From: Glycocaulis sp051859565
GTDB taxonomy: Bacteria; Pseudomonadota; Alphaproteobacteria; Caulobacterales; Maricaulaceae
Length of the DNA: 64,000 nucleotides
Assembly: GCF_051859565.1 (NCBI RefSeq)
Contig: NZ_JBHYFK010000001.1
Span: forward strand, 248,001-312,000
Direction: 5' to 3'
Program-made: the position numbers and the translations under genes
Shown: positions 60,015 to 64,000 of the stretch, one piece after another
Layout of the letters: each line of letters begins with the position of its first letter
Position numbering within the stretch: the first letter of the stretch is position 1
Notes under the pieces: model-generated
What the model was told of the DNA's origin: nothing
The model's input: the letters and a program-made list of their open reading frames with translations, nothing else
Databases searched by the model: none

Positions 60015-61171
60015 GTGTCCTGGCCGGTGCGCCCGGCCCGGATATTGGCGACATGCGAGGCAGGTGCCAGCTGATAGCCACGCCGTTCAAGGCCCTCAGC
60101 CCAGCTCTGCAGCGCGCTGACGGTCACAGGATAGGCAAAGCCGGAACCCAGTGAATGGCCGTTCTGGATGGCCAGTGCCTCCAGCTCAAGAAGCCGGGCG
60201 TCGATCGCCCGGGTGCTGGGGTCGCCATCAATGACCCGATCGGCAAGGGCCAGCGGCGCACCAGCGCGCGCGGCTGCTGCTGAGGCAGCGCCCGGACGCC
60301 CGGCCCCGTCATGGAAAATGGCAAGCCCGCGCCGTTCAACCTCGCCATAGATGCGCGCCAATGCGGCTTCCGAGCCGGTCAGGCGCGCGCCCAGATAGTT
60401 CGTGACCGCGAAATAGCCAGATGCCCGCGACAGCAGCCAGTGCAGCCGGCGCATGTTCTCCGCCTCGCCCGCATCGGCCAGCAGGGTATGGGGGCCGGGA
60501 TCGTTATTGGGATAATCAAACGGCTCCATGGGCAGCTCGATCATCACCTCATGCCCGGCGGCCCGTGCGCGGTTCATCCAGCTCTGCAGGTCCCGCGCAT
60601 AAGGCACGAAAGACAGGGTGATCTCGGGCGGCAGCGTGTCTATGGCGGCCTGGGTGAGGGACTCACTCACCCCCAGACCGCCGACAATCACGGCGATGAC
60701 CGGCACTCCCGGCTCTCCCTCAAAGGGGCGTGCATAGGCCGAGGAGGGGCGGCGTCCATCAGACGCGATGACGGGAAGCGGTCCGCCCGGACCCTCCTCG
60801 AAGAGGCCGGCATAGGGAACATTGGATGCCCGCTGGAGGGCCAATGCACGCGCCGCATTGCTGCCAGGAGGCGGCTCCACCTCGCCGCCCAGCACATCGT
60901 GCGTTTCGCGCACGCCCGGAAGGCTTAAGGTTTCATCCGCCTCGCCTTCAGCGAACACGAGCGGGCTGGCGGGCGGCACCGCGGCGACCTCGATAACTGC
61001 CTCCTCCTCGCCGGGCATGTCCAGCGCGGTCCGTGCGGCCGAGCCGGTCTGCGGTGCCGGCGCCAGGAATACAATGGCTGCGAAAGCCAGCCCGGCCACA
61101 AAAAACAGGCAGGCAGCCGCAATCAGGGGGTTACGCAAGGGCGGCGTGTCGGATGTCTGGCGGGCGGGCAT
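60011..61171 (-). CDS. Divergent polysaccharide deacetylase family protein (YibQ-like)
   Basis: 386 residues. An N-terminal membrane anchor (about residues 14-38), a proline/alanine/glutamate-rich linker, and a divergent polysaccharide-deacetylase barrel (about 160-370): PVIAVIVGGLGVSESLTQAA, GHEVMIELPMEPFDYPNNDP, YFAVTNYLGARLTGSEAALA. The catalytic metal triad of classical deacetylases is changed in this family. Always next to ctpA/envC in alphaproteobacteria and likely acts on the cell envelope. Confidence 0.87.
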   Translation of the reverse strand: MPARQTSDTPPLRNPLIAAACLFFVAGLAFAAIVFLAPAPQTGSAARTALDMPGEEEAVIEVAAVPPASPLVFAEGEADETLSLPGVRETHDVLGGEVEPPPGSNAARALALQRASNVPYAGLFEEGPGGPLPVIASDGRRPSSAYARPFEGEPGVPVIAVIVGGLGVSESLTQAAIDTLPPEITLSFVPYARDLQSWMNRARAAGHEVMIELPMEPFDYPNNDPGPHTLLADAGEAENMRRLHWLLSRASGYFAVTNYLGARLTGSEAALARIYGEVERRGLAIFHDGAGRPGAASAAAARAGAPLALADRVIDGDPSTRAIDARLLELEALAIQNGHSLGSGFAYPVTVSALQSWAEGLERRGYQLAPASHVANIRAGRTGQDT

Positions 61172-61306
61172 GGTGTCCGGTTTGGCCTGAACAGGTGAAG
61201 GCGTGCCGGAGAGCAGAACTCACTGGCACACTGACGCGCAAGACCATTCAATGCGCCGGGGTAAGGAAAGGTTAACGCACCCGCCGTCAGGCGTGTGGCG
61301 ATTAGC

Positions 61307-62620
61307 CTACCGGTTGCCGCCGCCTGACCGAACGCGGGCCTCCCGCCGCTCCATCATGCTGGAAAGCTGTTCAATGGCCCGGTGGAGCTGATAGTCCTCG
61401 TCCTCGGCCCAGTCTTCTGGCGGATACTCCATATCCTCACGCTCGCGACGCTCGGCGCCTGCCTCATTGGTCAGCGCATTGCGCAGATTGGCTTCGCTGA
61501 AGCGCGCAATTTCGCCTTCACGCGGGCGGCGGAAGGCCACCGCAATATCCGGTTCGACGCCTGTGGCCTGGATCGACGTGCCAGAGGGCGTGTAATAGCG
61601 CGCCGTCGTCAAGCGCAGCGCCCCGTCGCGCCCCCCCCGCAGCGGTATCACCGTCTGCATGGAGCCTTTGCCAAAGCTGTTGGTGCCCATCAGCACGGCG
61701 CGCTCACGGTCGCGTAGCGCGCCCGCCACAATCTCCGACGCGCTGGCAGAGCCCGCATTGATCAGTACCACGATAGGGGCGCCGTTCAACACATCACCCG
61801 GCCGGGCATTGAAGCGATAGGTGTTGCGCGCATCGCGCCCGCGGGTGGATACCACCTCGCCGCCGCTCAGGAACAGGTCGGAGATTGAAACCGACTGGTC
61901 CAGCAAGCCACCAGGATTGGAGCGCAGGTCGAGCACAAGGCCCGGCAAGGGGCCGCCATTGGCTTCGCGCAGATCATTGAGCGCGCGCACGGCAGCCTCG
62001 GTCGTGTGTTCGTTGAACGTGGTGATGCGCAGGTAAGGCGTGTTGTTCGCTTCCATGCGGTAAATCACCGAGCGTACCTCAATGATGGCGCGCACAATGG
62101 TGACATCGAAGGGTTCCACCCCGTCGCGCGCAATGGTGATGGTGACAGGCTCGCCGGCTGGTCCGCGCATGCGCTCCACGGCCACATCAATGCCGGCGCC
62201 GATCATGGACTCGCCGTCCACCGCGATAATGCGGTCTTCAGGTTCGATCCCCGCCCGGTCGGCGGGGGTTTCCGCGATGGGGGAGACGACGGTGACAAAA
62301 TCGTCGCGCAGCGTCACTTCAATGCCGAGCCCGCCATACTCGCCGCGCGTGCTGACCTGCATATCCTGAAACGCCTGGGCGTTGAGATAGGTTGAGTGAG
62401 GGTCAAGCGAGCCCAGCATGCCGTTAATGGCCGCCTCGATCAGCTCAACCTGGTCCGGATCGCTGACATAGTCGGACTCGATACGGCTCAATATGTCGCC
62501 GAACAGCTCAAGCTGCCGGAAGGTGGCATCCCGGCCGCGGTCATCACCCTGCGCCGAAACGGCCAGTGCCGCAGCGCCGATACCAAAGGCGATGGCCGAA
62601 GCGATAATGTGCAAGCGCAT
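61307..62620 (-). CDS. ctpA: Carboxy-terminal processing protease CtpA (S41)
   Basis: 437 residues. A signal/anchor helix (about 4-22), PDZ domain (YGGLGIEVTLRDDFVTVVSP with GDESM-type loop) and S41 catalytic core: INAGSASASEIVAGALRDRE with the nucleophile Ser, GTNSFGKGSMQTV with the Lys base. Periplasmic processing of proteins, often activated by an EnvC/NlpI-like partner; the adjacent envC gene and 16-nt gap support joint expression. The C-terminal ~60 residues are Glu/Arg-rich. Confidence 0.94.
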   Translation of the reverse strand: MRLHIIASAIAFGIGAAALAVSAQGDDRGRDATFRQLELFGDILSRIESDYVSDPDQVELIEAAINGMLGSLDPHSTYLNAQAFQDMQVSTRGEYGGLGIEVTLRDDFVTVVSPIAETPADRAGIEPEDRIIAVDGESMIGAGIDVAVERMRGPAGEPVTITIARDGVEPFDVTIVRAIIEVRSVIYRMEANNTPYLRITTFNEHTTEAAVRALNDLREANGGPLPGLVLDLRSNPGGLLDQSVSISDLFLSGGEVVSTRGRDARNTYRFNARPGDVLNGAPIVVLINAGSASASEIVAGALRDRERAVLMGTNSFGKGSMQTVIPLRGGRDGALRLTTARYYTPSGTSIQATGVEPDIAVAFRRPREGEIARFSEANLRNALTNEAGAERREREDMEYPPEDWAEDEDYQLHRAIEQLSSMMERREARVRSGGGNR

Positions 62621-62636
62621 GTATGTGTCCTGTCTG

Positions 62637-63848
62637 TCAGCGGCCCCGGTATTCGTCTCTCAACCAGTTTGCGGGGTTTTCGGCAGTCCCGTTACCCCGT
62701 CTTACCTCATAATATAGGTGTGGCGGCGGAATTTCACGCTCCGGCATGAGTCCGACAGGTTCCCCTGCCAGCACACTTTGCCCTTCTTCAGCATAAAGCA
62801 GGCCAATTCCGCCAAGAATAAGGGTGTATCCGTCACTCGTATTGATCATCACCACCGCTTCAAAGCTCTGGAACGGTCCTGCAAAAACCACCACGCCGTC
62901 AAATGGCGCTGACACCTGTCCGCTGCTGCGCGCGTCCAGCCACAGGCCTTCGCGGCGGATTCCATCCGGTCCGGGCGTGCCGGCCGGGCTTGCCACACGG
63001 CCCTCCACAGGCGGCCTCAGGCGCCCACGCATATCGCCAAACCCGGGTCCTGCAGAGACGGTTTCCACTGGCAGCGCCGAGAGCAGGGTTTCACCTTCCA
63101 GCATCGCGACATCGGCCATCATGGCGGCCCGCCGTTCACGTAAAGGTGACAGGCGAGGCGATATGTCAGCGAGCTGCGTGATCTCCTCCCAGAGCTGGCG
63201 CAGGGACCGGGCCTCGGCGGCTATCCGCGCGGCCTGGCTGGCGAGGTCGCCCGCCTCGCGCCGCAAGGCGGCTTCCGCCTGACGCCGCTCTGCGATCAGG
63301 GTCTCAACCTGTGCCCGGACGGTGGCGAGTGCTTCGCGGGCGGTTTCAACCGTTTCACGCTGCCCCGAAAGCTCTTCACGCAAGCGTTCCAGCGCCTCTA
63401 TATCGCTGCGCACGGCGCGGGCCCGCCGCTCAAGTTCCGGCGCGATGGCGGCCAGCAGTCCGGCAGCGCGTGCCGCCTCGCTGGCATCATCCGGGCTGAC
63501 GGCCAGCGCTGGCGGCGCGTTCATCTCCAGCCTTTGCAGGGCAGCCAGCACTTCGGCAAGGCTGGCGCGTTCCCGGGCCAGGCGTGTACGCAGCTCGCCT
63601 TCTTCGGTCTCCAGTTCCGAAAGCCTCGCTTCGGCCGCGCCCGCATCGGCCTCACGTGCTTGCACGCGCGAGCCAGCCTCCACCAGCCTTGCCTGCAATT
63701 CCGCGATTTCCTGCCGCAGGGCATTGGCTTCAGCTTCGCGTGCCTCACTGATCGCCCGCGTTTCACGGGCGGTTTCCTCCATCGCCTCGATCTCCTGCGG
63801 ATCAGGCGGTGTCTGCAACAGGGCGATGGCAAGGAGAAGCGCGCTCAT
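62637..63848 (-). CDS. EnvC-like murein hydrolase activator with degenerate M23 domain
   Basis: 403 residues. Signal peptide (about 1-14), a long coiled coil (about 15-260) typical of EnvC, and a LytM/M23 domain (about 285-395). The domain lacks the metal ligands: where active peptidases have HxxxD and HxH, this reads VVMINTSDGYTLILGGIGLL and HLYYEV. It should therefore activate amidases rather than cut peptidoglycan itself. Gene order rlmH-envC-ctpA is conserved. Confidence 0.9.
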   Translation of the reverse strand: MSALLLAIALLQTPPDPQEIEAMEETARETRAISEAREAEANALRQEIAELQARLVEAGSRVQAREADAGAAEARLSELETEEGELRTRLARERASLAEVLAALQRLEMNAPPALAVSPDDASEAARAAGLLAAIAPELERRARAVRSDIEALERLREELSGQRETVETAREALATVRAQVETLIAERRQAEAALRREAGDLASQAARIAAEARSLRQLWEEITQLADISPRLSPLRERRAAMMADVAMLEGETLLSALPVETVSAGPGFGDMRGRLRPPVEGRVASPAGTPGPDGIRREGLWLDARSSGQVSAPFDGVVVFAGPFQSFEAVVMINTSDGYTLILGGIGLLYAEEGQSVLAGEPVGLMPEREIPPPHLYYEVRRGNGTAENPANWLRDEYRGR

Positions 63849-63859
63849 GGTGCCAGCCT

Positions 63860-64000
63860 TCAGTCCCGGTGATAGGGCGCGCCAGACAATAGCGCGCTGG
63901 CCCGGTAAATCTGCTCGGCCAGCATGACCCGCACCAGCTTGTGCGGCCAGACCATGCGCCCGAAGGACAAAAGCCTGACATTGCCGGGCAACAGGCTATG
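63860..64000 (-). CDS. rlmH: 23S rRNA pseudouridine-1915 N3-methyltransferase RlmH, 5' part beyond window
   Basis: Only the last 46 residues lie in the window: HSLLPGNVRLLSFGRMVWPH and KLVRVMLAEQIYRASALLSG, ending APYHRD. This is the SPOUT-fold C-terminus of RlmH, with LLSFG and the trefoil-knot helix and the invariant YHR tail. Gap of 11 nt to envC. The start and AdoMet loop are outside the window. Confidence 0.92.
   Translation of the reverse strand, partial: HSLLPGNVRLLSFGRMVWPHKLVRVMLAEQIYRASALLSGAPYHRD

Noticed and set aside
62637..63848. Active M23 endopeptidase
   Set aside because: The HxxxD and HxH zinc ligands are replaced, so it is called an EnvC-type activator.

Overview
The window is a GC-rich, densely packed chromosomal segment from an alphaproteobacterium. 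I infer the stalked/prosthecate marine lineage (Maricaulales/Hyphomonadales, near Oceanicaulis or Glycocaulis). The reasons are the lnt-corC-ybeY-phoH-miaB-fur order, a Fur protein without the cysteine zinc site, the rlmH-envC-ctpA-deacetylase-rppH run, and several small proteins typical of that class. The genus is a guess; the class is well supported.

Layout. 1-10461 is mostly leftward housekeeping: lnt (cut by the left edge), corC, ybeY, phoH, miaB, fur, rimI, tsaB, a RutE-like nitroreductase, an Nfu scaffold and a universal stress protein. 10626-16360 is rightward: adenosine kinase, a GGDEF/EAL enzyme, a candidate small RNA locus, exonuclease III and a HigBA toxin-antitoxin pair. 16370-24733 holds a leftward hydrolase-SelO-PgeF operon, then UDP-glucose dehydrogenase facing a fused mannose-1-phosphate guanylyltransferase/AGE isomerase (surface polysaccharide precursors). 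24912-32294 is one giant leftward autotransporter adhesin of about 2460 residues, built from three blocks of a roughly 50-residue repeat.

32566-41855 is a 9.3-kb integrated island bounded by 52-bp perfect direct repeats, the right one being part of an intact tRNA-Arg(CCG). It carries a P4-type integrase, a tightly coupled leftward four-gene operon (PD-(D/E)XK nuclease-methyltransferase fusion, specificity subunit, HEPN-type protein, HNH nuclease), a ParB-like protein and an AlpA-like helix-turn-helix protein. A pair of 10-bp repeats recurs inside both ends. The operon has no HsdR motor gene and is the most interesting system here: it looks like a two-subunit, BcgI-like restriction-modification system with two extra putative nucleases translated with it.

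42049-51173 returns to the chromosome: K+/H+ antiporter, two regulator/membrane-protein pairs each with a palindrome upstream, an ABC ATPase without a permease, a DASS transporter, XerC and a DUF484 protein. 51303-59505 holds priA (one of two zinc sites lost), a ParDE pair with a perfect operator-like palindrome, and the F1 ATP synthase operon atpHAGDC with a small cysteine-containing gene inserted between atpD and atpC. 59517-64000 is the leftward cell-envelope run rlmH (cut by the right edge)-envC-ctpA-deacetylase-rppH.

All functions are read from sequence motifs and family knowledge; no search was run.
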